From Pseudomonas frederiksbergensis (GTDB lineage Bacteria > Pseudomonadota > Gammaproteobacteria > Pseudomonadales > Pseudomonadaceae), in contig NZ_MOBM01000039.1 in assembly GCF_003732275.1 (NCBI RefSeq), forward strand, positions 861,013 through 925,012: a DNA stretch of 64,000 nucleotides, in the 5' to 3' direction. The translations under genes were made by a program, and so were the position numbers. Below the pieces are notes generated by a model that was given only the letters and a program-made list of their open reading frames with translations, made no database searches and was not told the origin of the DNA. Below are positions 15,475 through 23,703 of the stretch, piece by piece (the first letter of the stretch is position 1; every line of letters begins with the position of its first letter).

Positions 15475-16482
15475 TTATTGGAACAGCGACTCGCTCGACA
15501 GGCCGTTTTTCTCGAGAATCTCCCGAAGACGCTTGAGGCCTTCAACCTGGATTTGCCTGACCCGCTCCCGGGTCAAACCGATTTCCAGGCCTACGTCTTC
15601 AAGTGTGCTGCTCTCGTGACCTCGCAAGCCGAAGCGGCGAATGACCACCTCGCGTTGCTTGTCGGTCAGCTCCGAGAGCCATTGATCGATGCTCTGTGAC
15701 AGGTCGTCGTCCTGCAACAGTTCGCATGGATCGGTCGGGCGGTCGTCGGTAAGGGTGTCCAGCAGGGTTTTATCCGAATCAGGACCCAGCGAGACGTCGA
15801 CCGAAGAAACCCGCTCGTTCAGGCCGAGCATGCGCTTGACCTCGCCTACCGGTTTCTCCAGCAGGTTGGCGATTTCTTCGGGTGAGGGTTCATGATCGAG
15901 CTTTTGAGTCAGCTCCCGTGCAGCTCGCAAGTACACGTTGAGCTCTTTGACCACATGGATCGGTAACCGGATGGTCCGGGTCTGATTCATGATCGCGCGC
16001 TCGATGGTCTGACGAATCCACCAGGTGGCGTAGGTCGAAAAGCGGAATCCACGTTCGGGATCGAACTTTTCTACTGCCCGGATCAGGCCGAGGTTGCCCT
16101 CTTCGATCAGGTCCAGCAACGACAGCCCACGATTGACGTAACGCCGGGCGATTTTCACCACCAGCCGCAGGTTGCTTTCAATCATGCGCTTGCGTCCGGC
16201 CGGATCGCCACTTTGCGACAAGCGCGCAAAATGAACTTCTTCTTCCGGGGAAAGCAATGGGGAAAAGCCGATTTCGTTGAGGTACAGCTGCGTGGCATCG
16301 AGTGCCCGTGTGTAGTCGATGTACTTGTGTTGCTTAAGCGAAGCGGAGTGTTTGGATTTGGCACGAACGGAAGGTGGTGCATCCCCTTCATCATTCGACA
16401 TCGAATCCGTGGCGATGCCGGTCTCCATCAGGAGAACCTCATCGTCGATGTCAAACTCCGGCACTTCTTTACTGAGAGCCAT
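15475..16482 (-). CDS. rpoS: RNA polymerase sigma factor RpoS (sigma-38)
   Basis: A 335-residue stationary-phase and general-stress sigma factor. Regions 1.2 to 4.2 are complete: DLIEEGNLGLIRAVEKFDPERGFRFSTYATWWIRQ is region 2, and GLTRERVRQIQVEGLKRLR is the region 4.2 HTH. The acidic N-terminus (residues 10-60) is typical of Pseudomonas RpoS. Nothing suggests truncation, so the allele looks functional. A PsrA-type palindrome inside nlpD marks the expected promoter, and a perfect hairpin lies in the leader at 16548-16578. Confidence 0.98.
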   Translation of the reverse strand: MALSKEVPEFDIDDEVLLMETGIATDSMSNDEGDAPPSVRAKSKHSASLKQHKYIDYTRALDATQLYLNEIGFSPLLSPEEEVHFARLSQSGDPAGRKRMIESNLRLVVKIARRYVNRGLSLLDLIEEGNLGLIRAVEKFDPERGFRFSTYATWWIRQTIERAIMNQTRTIRLPIHVVKELNVYLRAARELTQKLDHEPSPEEIANLLEKPVGEVKRMLGLNERVSSVDVSLGPDSDKTLLDTLTDDRPTDPCELLQDDDLSQSIDQWLSELTDKQREVVIRRFGLRGHESSTLEDVGLEIGLTRERVRQIQVEGLKRLREILEKNGLSSESLFQ

Positions 16483-16547
16483 TGTTATAGTCCTTTGGTG
16501 AGTTCGACCTCAAGCTCAAGCGGCGCCTTTATCCCTGGCAACGCTGG

Positions 16548-16578
16548 AGCCTGTTCCCTCTACGTGACGGAACAGGCT
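16548..16578 (-). promoter_or_regulatory. Leader hairpin upstream of rpoS
   Basis: Perfect 10-bp inverted repeat AGCCTGTTCC ... GGAACAGGCT with an 11-base loop, in the gap between nlpD and rpoS and 66 bases before the rpoS start. No T-run follows, so it is either a Rho-type nlpD end or a leader structure of the rpoS mRNA. On the RNA strand the 3' arm begins within AGGGA. Confidence 0.55.
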
Positions 16579-16588
16579 GGCTAACAAA

Positions 16589-17446
16589 TCAACGACGTGG
16601 CAGGAATTGCAGCGGATCTACAGGTTTACCTTGTCGGCGAATCTCAAAATGCAGTTTCACCCGGTCTGTACCCGTTGACCCCATTTCGGCAATTGTCTGT
16701 CCGACTTTGACCTGCTGCCCCTCCCGAACCAACAGCCTGCGGTTATGTCCGTAGGCACTGACGTAGGTATCGCTGTGTTTGATGATGACTAATTCGCCGT
16801 AGCCCCTTAAGCCACTCCCGGCGTATACCACCGTCCCATCAGACGCAGCTAAAACAGGCTGTCCCAAATCTCCGGCGATATCAATTCCTTTATTCAAACT
16901 ACCGTTTGAAGAGAATTTTCCAATCAGAATGCCACTAGAAGGCCACCCCCAGCCCGTCGGGGCCGGACCGGCAGGAGGTAGTGGCGCGAGTGCCGGCTTG
17001 TTGGCGACGGACGGTGCAAGCACTGTTGTACTGGTCGTCGTGCCATTTGCCTGGCGCCGAATTACGGTGGTTTTACTCGACGACGAAGGTGAGGAACTGG
17101 ACGAACTCACTACCGCCGTCGCCGTTGAACCGCTACGACCGTCGAAGCGAATTGTCTGACCTGGATGAATCGTGTAAGGCGTAGGAATGTTGTTCCGCGC
17201 CGCGAGGGCTTTGTAGTCCCAACCGTAGCGAAAAGCGATGGAGAACAAAGTGTCCTTGGGGCGGACAACGTACTGGCCGGTGGTCACGGCCGGGCGCTGG
17301 GCGACCGCGTTGTTACGATCGACGACGTTCGCACTACCTGATTTGGTGCTGGAACATCCGACCAGCAAGGTACTCAAGACAAGGCCAGTCACCAGACGCT
17401 GAAAACTCGTTGTACCCATTCGCTGCGCAATGACTGTGAGACTCAC
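16589..17446 (-). CDS. nlpD: LysM/M23-domain lipoprotein NlpD
   Basis: A 285-residue outer-membrane lipoprotein: signal peptide with lipobox LLVGC (lipidated C31), LysM peptidoglycan-binding domain at about 58-101, a serine/threonine-rich linker, then a LytM (M23) domain from about 182. The LytM site is degenerate: where active enzymes have HxGxD this protein has KGIDIAG. That fits NlpD, which does not cut peptidoglycan itself but activates the amidase AmiC at the septum. GTG 17446 has a GGGAGCGG-type ribosome site; ATG 17419 is an alternative. The nlpD coding region carries the rpoS promoter. Confidence 0.88.
   Translation of the reverse strand: MSLTVIAQRMGTTSFQRLVTGLVLSTLLVGCSSTKSGSANVVDRNNAVAQRPAVTTGQYVVRPKDTLFSIAFRYGWDYKALAARNNIPTPYTIHPGQTIRFDGRSGSTATAVVSSSSSSPSSSSKTTVIRRQANGTTTSTTVLAPSVANKPALAPLPPAGPAPTGWGWPSSGILIGKFSSNGSLNKGIDIAGDLGQPVLAASDGTVVYAGSGLRGYGELVIIKHSDTYVSAYGHNRRLLVREGQQVKVGQTIAEMGSTGTDRVKLHFEIRRQGKPVDPLQFLPRR
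16893..16910. promoter_or_regulatory. PsrA-type box in nlpD, at the rpoS promoter
   Basis: A perfect dyad, TTCAAAC-TACC-GTTTGAA, matches the PsrA motif (G/C)AAAC-N2-4-GTTTG(C/G). It lies inside nlpD about 410-430 bases upstream of the rpoS start, where PsrA activates rpoS in P. putida and P. aeruginosa. Confidence 0.75.
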
Positions 17447-17657
17447 CCGCCGCTCCCTTTGTGGTGGCTGAAAATATGGATTGCCGTGCTCCGGCACGAA
17501 ATGTCGCAAGTATAACGGGCCGAACAGGCTTTACCTTTAATGAAGCGGATTCGCTTCGCGCACACGTTTGCTGTCTGACGATGAATTCCGTTTAACCAAT
17601 CGATGCCGCTGTAAGACCTGGGCAATCGAAGAGAATTCAGCGTGCTTAAACAAATGC

Positions 17658-18335
17658 TCAGGCCAACGGCCCGTTGAGCAATGGCACAAAGCGCACCGCC
17701 CCCAGAACACGCCTGGAAAAGCCCTGTTCTTCACGGATGATCAACATCAATTGTTGAACTTCACCGGAGCCGACCGGGATCACCAGTCGCCCGCCCGGTG
17801 CCAACTGATCGAGCAGTGCCTGAGGCACGTCGGTGGCCACGGCGGTGACGATGATGCCGTTGTATGGCGCCAGTGCTGGCCAGCCTTCCCAGCCATCGCC
17901 CCAGCGAAATACCACGTTGCGCAGGTTCAGCTCCACCAGGCGCTCCTTGGCCCGGTCTTGCAGCACCTTGATACGTTCCACGGAAAAAACCCGCTCAACC
18001 AATTGCGACAACACGGCCGTCTGGTAACCCGAACCGGTGCCGATTTCCATCACCTTGTCCAACGGACCGGCTTCCAGCAGCAGCTCGCTCATGCGCGCCA
18101 CCATATAAGGCTGGGAGATGGTCTGGTTATGCCCGATCGGCAGCGCCGTATCTTCATAGGCGCGATGGGCCAGCGCCTCATCGACGAACAGATGACGCGG
18201 TGTACGGCGGATGACTTCCAGTACCTTGGCGTTGGATATTCCCTCTTCATAGAGACGCTGAATCAGACGCTCACGGGTCCGTTGAGAGGTCATCCCGATA
18301 CCGCGATGCAGAATATGGTCTTGTTCACGAGCCAT
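17658..18335 (-). CDS. pcm: Protein-L-isoaspartate O-methyltransferase
   Basis: A 225-residue PIMT that uses S-adenosylmethionine to methylate isoaspartyl residues and so start repair of aged proteins. The SAM-binding motif IGTGSGYQ is at residues 98-105. ATG 18335 overlaps the surE stop as TAATG, which points to translational coupling; an internal ATG (18293) would give the 211-residue form used in some annotations. The surE-pcm-nlpD-rpoS order is the classic stress cluster. Confidence 0.93.
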   Translation of the reverse strand: MAREQDHILHRGIGMTSQRTRERLIQRLYEEGISNAKVLEVIRRTPRHLFVDEALAHRAYEDTALPIGHNQTISQPYMVARMSELLLEAGPLDKVMEIGTGSGYQTAVLSQLVERVFSVERIKVLQDRAKERLVELNLRNVVFRWGDGWEGWPALAPYNGIIVTAVATDVPQALLDQLAPGGRLVIPVGSGEVQQLMLIIREEQGFSRRVLGAVRFVPLLNGPLA

Positions 18336-19084
18336 TAACGCAGACCCTCCAGCCAGCCATCGAGACTTCTGAAGGCATCATTAAAGGTGCGATCCAGTTG
18401 CAGTGGCGTGATTGAAACATAGCCTTGCATCACCGCATGGAAATCGGTACCCGGGCCGCCATCTTCAGCGTCCCCCGCCGCAGCGATCCAGTAACCGGAT
18501 TTACCGCGCGGGTCGACCACTTTCATCGGTGCCGCGGCGCGGGCGCGATGGCCGAGGCGGGTCAGCTGGATACCGCGGATGTGCTCCAGCGGCAAGTTGG
18601 GAATGTTCACGTTCAGTACCGTGCGCGGTGGCAGATCAAGGTCCGCGTGAGCCTCTACCAGTTTGCGCGCAAAATAAGCGGCTGTGGGAAGGTTCTCTAC
18701 TTGCCGTGAGACGAACGAAAAAGCAAACGAAGGACGTCCAAGGAAACGACCCTCGAGAGCCGCCGCCACGGTGCCGGAATACAGCACGTCATCTCCCAGG
18801 TTGGCCCCCAGGTTGATACCGGAAACCACCATGTCCGGCTCGAACTCCAGCAAGCCGTTAAGGCCCAGATGCACGCAGTCGGTGGGTGTGCCGTTGAGGC
18901 TGATAAAGCCGTTGGCCAGGGTTTGCGGGTGCAACGGACGGTCGAGCGTCAGCGAGCTGCTGGCGCCGCTTTTGTCCTGGTCCGGGGCGATAACCACGCA
19001 TTCGGTGTAATCCGCCAGCGCAGCATAAAGCGCGGCAAGACCGGGTGCGGTTACCCCATCGTCGTTAGAAATCAGAATACGCAT
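18335..19084 (-). CDS. surE: 5'/3'-nucleotidase SurE
   Basis: A 249-residue metal-dependent survival-protein nucleotidase that dephosphorylates nucleoside monophosphates. The N-terminal metal site NDDG is at residues 7-10 (MRILISNDDGVTAPG) and the conserved SGTVAAALEG follows mid-protein. It overlaps the 3' end of truD by 13 bases and the start of pcm by one, so the group ispF-truD-surE-pcm is packed as one operon. Confidence 0.95.
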   Translation of the reverse strand: MRILISNDDGVTAPGLAALYAALADYTECVVIAPDQDKSGASSSLTLDRPLHPQTLANGFISLNGTPTDCVHLGLNGLLEFEPDMVVSGINLGANLGDDVLYSGTVAAALEGRFLGRPSFAFSFVSRQVENLPTAAYFARKLVEAHADLDLPPRTVLNVNIPNLPLEHIRGIQLTRLGHRARAAAPMKVVDPRGKSGYWIAAAGDAEDGGPGTDFHAVMQGYVSITPLQLDRTFNDAFRSLDGWLEGLR

Positions 19085-20130
19085 GGGCTGTCCGTCTGCC
19101 CCACCGGCACCAGATCGACGAGTTCACGCACCAATACGGTGGCGAAGCATCCGGCCGGCAGGACGAATTCCAGTTGCAGAATGTCAGGCTCGGGATAATG
19201 CCACGTCAACCCACCAATGGGCAGCCGCAGGATGCGACGTTCGTGGCTCATTCCAGCGTTAATCAACCAATCGCGCAGATCCGCTTCGCGCGCGGCGATT
19301 GCCTGTTCCAGTTCATGGACTGCGCCCGCCGTCGGCGAGTCACCTTCGCCCCACTGCGGGCCGGTCGGGTGCAGGTCAAGAATTGCCAAGCGCGGGTCGC
19401 TGCATTCGGCAACACCTGCCGGAAAAAAGCTGCGGCTGTCGGTGAACGCCAGCAGATCGCCCACTTGAGCGTGCTGCCAGGTGCCATCGGCGACACGCGC
19501 CGCCAACACTTGATTGAACAGAAAACTGCGCGCGGTGGAGAGCAGCCGCGAACGCACATTACGTTGTTCCGGCAGGGCCTTGCGCGCCGCCCAGGCACGG
19601 GCATCGACCACGTTGCCGCCATCAAAGCCGAAACGCTGGGATCCGAAATAATTGGGAACACCTTGCTTGGCGATCAGTTGCAGACGCTCTTCGATCGCCG
19701 CTTTGTCACCGGTGAACTGGGTCAAGCGCAAGGTGAAACCGTTGGCCGAGTGGGCACCGCGTTGCAGTTTGCGTTTATGCCGACCGGTCTTGAGGATTTT
19801 CAGCGTGTCGTTTTCCGCCGCCGACAGATCAGGATCGGCCTTGCCCGGCAGTTGCACGCTGAACCACTGGCGAGTCAGTGCCTGACGGTCCTTGAGGCCG
19901 GCATAGCTGACGGTGCGCAACGGCACACCCGCCGCCTTGGCGATGCGCCGTGCCGCTTCTTCGGTATTCAGACCGCGCTTTTCCACCCAGATCCACAGGT
20001 GTTCGCCGTCGCCGCTCAGGGGAATATCAAGGACTTCGTCGACCTGAAAATCTTCCGCTGTGGCTTTCAGTACCGCAGTACCGAGAGCGTCACCATAGGC
20101 CCGAGGGCCGAGCAATTGCAGTTCGTTCAT
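19072..20130 (-). CDS. truD: tRNA pseudouridine(13) synthase TruD
   Basis: A 352-residue pseudouridine synthase for uridine 13 of tRNA-Glu. The catalytic aspartate is D81 in the signature AGLKDRQAL; the insertion (TRUD) domain is present between about 155 and 300. ATG 20130 overlaps the ispF stop by four bases (ATGA), indicating coupled translation, and the 3' end overlaps surE. Confidence 0.94.
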   Translation of the reverse strand: MNELQLLGPRAYGDALGTAVLKATAEDFQVDEVLDIPLSGDGEHLWIWVEKRGLNTEEAARRIAKAAGVPLRTVSYAGLKDRQALTRQWFSVQLPGKADPDLSAAENDTLKILKTGRHKRKLQRGAHSANGFTLRLTQFTGDKAAIEERLQLIAKQGVPNYFGSQRFGFDGGNVVDARAWAARKALPEQRNVRSRLLSTARSFLFNQVLAARVADGTWQHAQVGDLLAFTDSRSFFPAGVAECSDPRLAILDLHPTGPQWGEGDSPTAGAVHELEQAIAAREADLRDWLINAGMSHERRILRLPIGGLTWHYPEPDILQLEFVLPAGCFATVLVRELVDLVPVGQTDSPCVF

Positions 20131-20600
20131 GCGCGCAGCAACAGGGCAACGGAGTGTACGGCAATGCCTTCTTCGCGACCGACAAAGCCAAGCTTTTCGG
20201 TGGTGGTAGCTTTCACGTTCACTTGATCCAACTCAACTTGAAGATCCGCGGCAATCAGCGCGCGCATCGATTCGATATGCGGGGCCATTTTCGGGGCCTG
20301 GGCAACGATGGTGTTATCGACGTTGCCGACTTTCCAGCCTTTGGCGTGGATCAGTGCGACGACATGACGCAACAGCGCACGGCTGTCGGCGCCCTTGAAT
20401 TGCGGGTCGGTGTCTGGAAAGTGTTTGCCGATATCACCCAGCGCGGCAGCGCCGAGCAAAGCGTCGCTCAAGGCATGCAGCAGGACATCACCGTCGGAAT
20501 GGGCGAGCAGCCCGAAGCTGTGTGCAATCCGCACGCCGCCCAGAGTGATGAAATCGCCTTCAGCGAAACGATGCACATCGTAGCCGTGGCCAATACGCAT
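20127..20600 (-). CDS. ispF: 2-C-methyl-D-erythritol 2,4-cyclodiphosphate synthase
   Basis: A 157-residue trimeric zinc enzyme of the MEP isoprenoid pathway, making MEcPP with release of CMP. Zinc ligands D8 and H10 lie in GHGYDVHRF, with the third histidine in LAHSDGDVLLHA. The start codon follows directly on the T-run of the fghA terminator, so no normal ribosome site is visible; only a GGGG about ten bases upstream could help. Other pathway genes in the window are ispD and dxr. Confidence 0.94.
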   Translation of the reverse strand: MRIGHGYDVHRFAEGDFITLGGVRIAHSFGLLAHSDGDVLLHALSDALLGAAALGDIGKHFPDTDPQFKGADSRALLRHVVALIHAKGWKVGNVDNTIVAQAPKMAPHIESMRALIAADLQVELDQVNVKATTTEKLGFVGREEGIAVHSVALLLRA

Positions 20601-20630
20601 AAAAAAACGCCCCGATTTTTGTCAGGGCGT
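20601..20630 (-). terminator. Terminator of fghA, abutting the ispF start
   Basis: ACGCCC ... GGGCGT stem (20607-20630, 12-base loop) followed on the minus strand by seven T that run straight into the ispF ATG. Confidence 0.8.
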
Positions 20631-20653
20631 GATTCTACCTGCTTTGTCGGACA

Positions 20654-21499
20654 TTAGGCGCCTAGAGCGCGCGCATGATGTTGCAGGTGGTCGTCGATGA
20701 AGCTGGCGATGAAGAAATAACTGTGGTCGTAGCCCGGTTGCAGACGCAACGTCAGCGGATGACCCGCCAGTTTGGCGGCCTGTTGCAAGGCTTCAGGCTT
20801 GAGCTGGGTGGCCAGGAAATCATCGCGATCACCCTGATCGACCAGCAGCGGCAGTTTCTCGTCAGCCTCGGCGATCAATGCACAGGCATCCCATTCGCGC
20901 CATTTCGAACGGTCTTCTCCCAGGTAACGGGAAAAGGCTTTCTGGCCCCAAGGGCAATCCATCGGATTGTTGATCGGCGAAAACGCCGACACCGACAGAT
21001 AACGCCCCGGATTGCGCAACGCACAGACCAACGCACCGTGGCCGCCCATGGAGTGACCGCTGATGCCACGCTTGTCTGATGTCGGGAAATGCGCTTCGAC
21101 CAATGCCGGCAATTCCTGCACGACATAGTCATGCATCCGATAGTGCCGGGACCAGGGTTCCTGCGTGGCATTCAGATAAAACCCGGCACCGAGGCCGAAG
21201 TCCCAGGCGCCGTCCGGATCACCCGGCACATCAGGACCTCGTGGACTGGTGTCCGGCGCGACGACGATCAGCCCCAGCTCGGCGGCCATGCGCATGGCGC
21301 CGGCCTTTTGCATGAAGTTCTCGTCGGTGCAGGTCAGGCCGGACAACCAGTACAGCACCGGCAGTTTACCGCCCTGCTCCGCTTGCGGTGGCAGGTACAC
21401 GGCAAACACCATGTCACAACCGAGCACGTCGGAGCGGTGCCGATAGCGCTTGTGCCAGCCGCCGAAGCTTTTCTGACAGGAGATATTTTCCAGGCTCAT
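20654..21499 (-). CDS. fghA: S-formylglutathione hydrolase
   Basis: A 281-residue esterase-D-type serine hydrolase that splits S-formylglutathione to formate and glutathione, the second step of formaldehyde detoxification. The nucleophile Ser150 is in GHSMGG (148-153); the aspartate lies in DQGDRDDF and the histidine in GYDHSYFF. ATG 21499 has GAGGTT at the right distance. It follows adhC by eight bases on the same strand, so the two enzymes of the pathway form one operon. Confidence 0.94.
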   Translation of the reverse strand: MSLENISCQKSFGGWHKRYRHRSDVLGCDMVFAVYLPPQAEQGGKLPVLYWLSGLTCTDENFMQKAGAMRMAAELGLIVVAPDTSPRGPDVPGDPDGAWDFGLGAGFYLNATQEPWSRHYRMHDYVVQELPALVEAHFPTSDKRGISGHSMGGHGALVCALRNPGRYLSVSAFSPINNPMDCPWGQKAFSRYLGEDRSKWREWDACALIAEADEKLPLLVDQGDRDDFLATQLKPEALQQAAKLAGHPLTLRLQPGYDHSYFFIASFIDDHLQHHARALGA

Positions 21500-21507
21500 G
21501 ACCAACC

Positions 21508-22620
21508 TCAGAAATGGATGACGCTACGGATGCTTTTGCCTTCATGCATCAGGTCGAATGCCTTGTTGATGTCTTCCAGGCCCATCGTATGGGTGATGAA
21601 GGTATCCAGCGGAATCTCGCCGCTCTGGGCCATTTCGACATAGCTTGGCAACTCGGTACGCCCACGCACACCACCGAACGCCGAACCGCGCCAGACGCGA
21701 CCGGTCACCAGTTGGAACGGACGAGTAGAGATTTCCTGACCGGCGCCGGCCACGCCGATGATCACCGACTCCCCCCAACCTTTGTGGCAGCACTCAAGTG
21801 CAGCACGCATCAACTGGACGTTGCCGATGCATTCGAAGGAAAAATCGACGCCGCCATCGGTCATGTCGACGATCACTTCCTGAATCGGACGATCGAAGTC
21901 TTTCGGGTTTACACAATCGGTAGCGCCCAATTGCTTGGCGATCTCGAACTTGGCCGGGTTGATGTCGATGGCGATGATCCGCCCTGCCTTGGCTTTGACC
22001 GCGCCAATCACAGCCGACAGACCAATGCCGCCCAGACCGAAGATCGCGACGGTGTCACCCGGTTTGACCTTGGCAGTGTTGATTACCGCGCCGATACCAG
22101 TGGTGACGCCACAACCCAGCAGGCAGACTTTTTCCAAGGGTGCTTCTTTAGGAATTTTGGCAACGGAGATTTCCGGCAGCACGGTGTACTCGGAAAAAGT
22201 CGAGGTGCCCATGTAGTGGAAAATCGTTTCGCCCTTGTAGGAAAAACGCGAAGTGCCATCCGGCATCAGGCCTTTACCCTGAGTCGCACGAATCGCCTGG
22301 CAGAGGTTGGTTTTGCCCGACAGACAGAATTTGCACTTGCCGCATTCCGGGGTGTACAGCGGGATCACATGATCACCTACGGCGACCGAAGTCACGCCCT
22401 CGCCGATCGCTTCAACCACCGCGCCACCTTCATGACCCAGGATCGACGGGAAGATACCTTCCGGGTCCGCGCCCGAGAGGGTGTAGGCGTCGGTATGGCA
22501 GACACCGGAGGCGACTACGCGCAGCAGGACTTCACCCGCCTTGGGCATGGCGACATCAACTTCAACGATCTCGAGGGGTTTTTTGGCCTCGAAGGCAACG
22601 GCGGCGCGTGACTTGATCAT
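21508..22620 (-). CDS. adhC: S-(hydroxymethyl)glutathione dehydrogenase / class III alcohol dehydrogenase
   Basis: A 370-residue zinc alcohol dehydrogenase that oxidises the formaldehyde-glutathione adduct with NAD. Catalytic zinc ligands include C41 and H63; structural zinc cysteines are C93, C96, C99 and C107 (CGKCKFCLSGKTNLC). GLGGIG marks the NAD-binding fold. GGAGAG precedes ATG 22620; 15 further upstream codons have no support. It is divergent from the LysR gene next door, which probably controls it. Confidence 0.95.
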   Translation of the reverse strand: MIKSRAAVAFEAKKPLEIVEVDVAMPKAGEVLLRVVASGVCHTDAYTLSGADPEGIFPSILGHEGGAVVEAIGEGVTSVAVGDHVIPLYTPECGKCKFCLSGKTNLCQAIRATQGKGLMPDGTSRFSYKGETIFHYMGTSTFSEYTVLPEISVAKIPKEAPLEKVCLLGCGVTTGIGAVINTAKVKPGDTVAIFGLGGIGLSAVIGAVKAKAGRIIAIDINPAKFEIAKQLGATDCVNPKDFDRPIQEVIVDMTDGGVDFSFECIGNVQLMRAALECCHKGWGESVIIGVAGAGQEISTRPFQLVTGRVWRGSAFGGVRGRTELPSYVEMAQSGEIPLDTFITHTMGLEDINKAFDLMHEGKSIRSVIHF

Positions 22621-22681
22621 GCTGACTCTCCAGTGAATAAAAACGAGCCAAGGAGTGTAATACAACGCCGTACGATGAATA

Positions 22682-22728
22682 ATCAGGATAAAAGCAAAAC
22701 ATTATTGCCATACAGGGATAATCCTGAT
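22682..22728. promoter_or_regulatory. Inverted repeat in the adhC/LysR divergent promoter
   Basis: ATCAGGAT (22682-22689) and its reverse complement ATCCTGAT (22721-22728), 31 bases apart. The second copy overlaps the LysR start codon at 22727, so it could serve autoregulation. Confidence 0.45.
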
Positions 22729-23623
22729 GTCCGAAAACCGCTGGGAAGGCATCGATGAGTTCGTCGCCGTCGCCGAATGCAGCCAATTCACTGCCGCGGC
22801 CGAACGCCTTGGGGTGTCTTCCTCCCACATCAGTCGCCAAATCGTACGACTGGAAGAACGCCTGCAAACCCGTTTGCTCTATCGCAGTACCCGCCGGGTC
22901 ACATTGACCGAGGCCGGGCAAACTTTTCTGCAACATTGCCAGCGTTTGCAGGACGGTCGCGAAGAAGCGTTGCGCGCTGTCGGCGACTTGACCAGCGAAC
23001 CCAAAGGCATGCTGCGCATGACCTGCGCCGTGGCCTACGGCGAACGATTCATCGTGCCACTGGTGACTCGCTTCATGGGGCTGTATCCGCAACTACGCGT
23101 CGACATCGAACTGAGCAACCGCCCGCTCGATCTGGTACATGAAGGGTTGGACCTGGCCATCCGCCTCGGCCGTCTGCAGGATTCAAGATTGGTCGCCACA
23201 CGTCTGGCACCACGGCGCATGTACCTGTGCGCCTCGCCGTCCTACCTGGAACGGTATGGTCGCCCACACAGCTTGTCGGAATTGAGTCGCCATAACTGCC
23301 TCATCGGTAGCTCGGACATCTGGCAACTGGAACAGAACGGGCGGGAATTTTCCCAGCGCGTGCAGGGAAACTGGCGCTGCAACAGTGGGCAAGCAGTGCT
23401 GGATGCGGCGCTACAAGGGGTTGGGTTGTGTCAGTTACCGGATTACTACGTCCTGGAATACCTGAAAAGCGGCGAATTGATTTCGCTGCTGGAAGCCCAT
23501 CAACCGCCAAACACAGCGGTTTGGGCGCTTTACCCACAGCAACGGCATCTGTCGCCGAAGGTGCGCAAGTTGGTGGATTACTTGAAGGAAGGCTTGGCCG
23601 AACGGCCGGAGTATCGAACTTAA
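22727..23623 (+). CDS. gfnR: LysR-family regulator of formaldehyde detoxification (GfnR-like)
   Basis: A 298-residue LysR regulator: HTH in the first 60 residues (FTAAAERLGVSSSHISRQIVRLE) and an effector-binding domain from about 90. The position divergent from adhC matches P. aeruginosa PA3630 (GfnR), reported to activate the glutathione-dependent formaldehyde genes. ATG 22727 gives the normal LysR start. The gene ends just before a long inverted repeat. Confidence 0.82.
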   Translation: MSENRWEGIDEFVAVAECSQFTAAAERLGVSSSHISRQIVRLEERLQTRLLYRSTRRVTLTEAGQTFLQHCQRLQDGREEALRAVGDLTSEPKGMLRMTCAVAYGERFIVPLVTRFMGLYPQLRVDIELSNRPLDLVHEGLDLAIRLGRLQDSRLVATRLAPRRMYLCASPSYLERYGRPHSLSELSRHNCLIGSSDIWQLEQNGREFSQRVQGNWRCNSGQAVLDAALQGVGLCQLPDYYVLEYLKSGELISLLEAHQPPNTAVWALYPQQRHLSPKVRKLVDYLKEGLAERPEYRT

Positions 23624-23627
23624 GATC

Positions 23628-23703
23628 AAAAGATCGCAGCCTGCGGCAGCTCCTACGGGTGTACACATAACTTTGTAGGAGCTGCCGAAGGCTGCGATCT
23701 TTT
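23628..23703. repeat. REP-like inverted repeat of a second type
   Basis: Arms AAAAGATCGCAGCC...GCAGCTCCTAC and GTAGGAGCTGCC...GGCTGCGATCTTTT pair over about 30 bases around a short loop. It separates the convergent gfnR and ispD and reaches into the ispD stop codon. With its T-run it may act as a terminator for both. Its sequence family differs from the GAGCGAGCCTGCTCGCGA REPs. Confidence 0.82.

Noticed and set aside
15299..15619. Plus-strand open frame across the rsmZ upstream region and rpoS end
   Set aside because: Overlaps the GacA site, the rpoS terminator and the antisense of rpoS; no coding signature.
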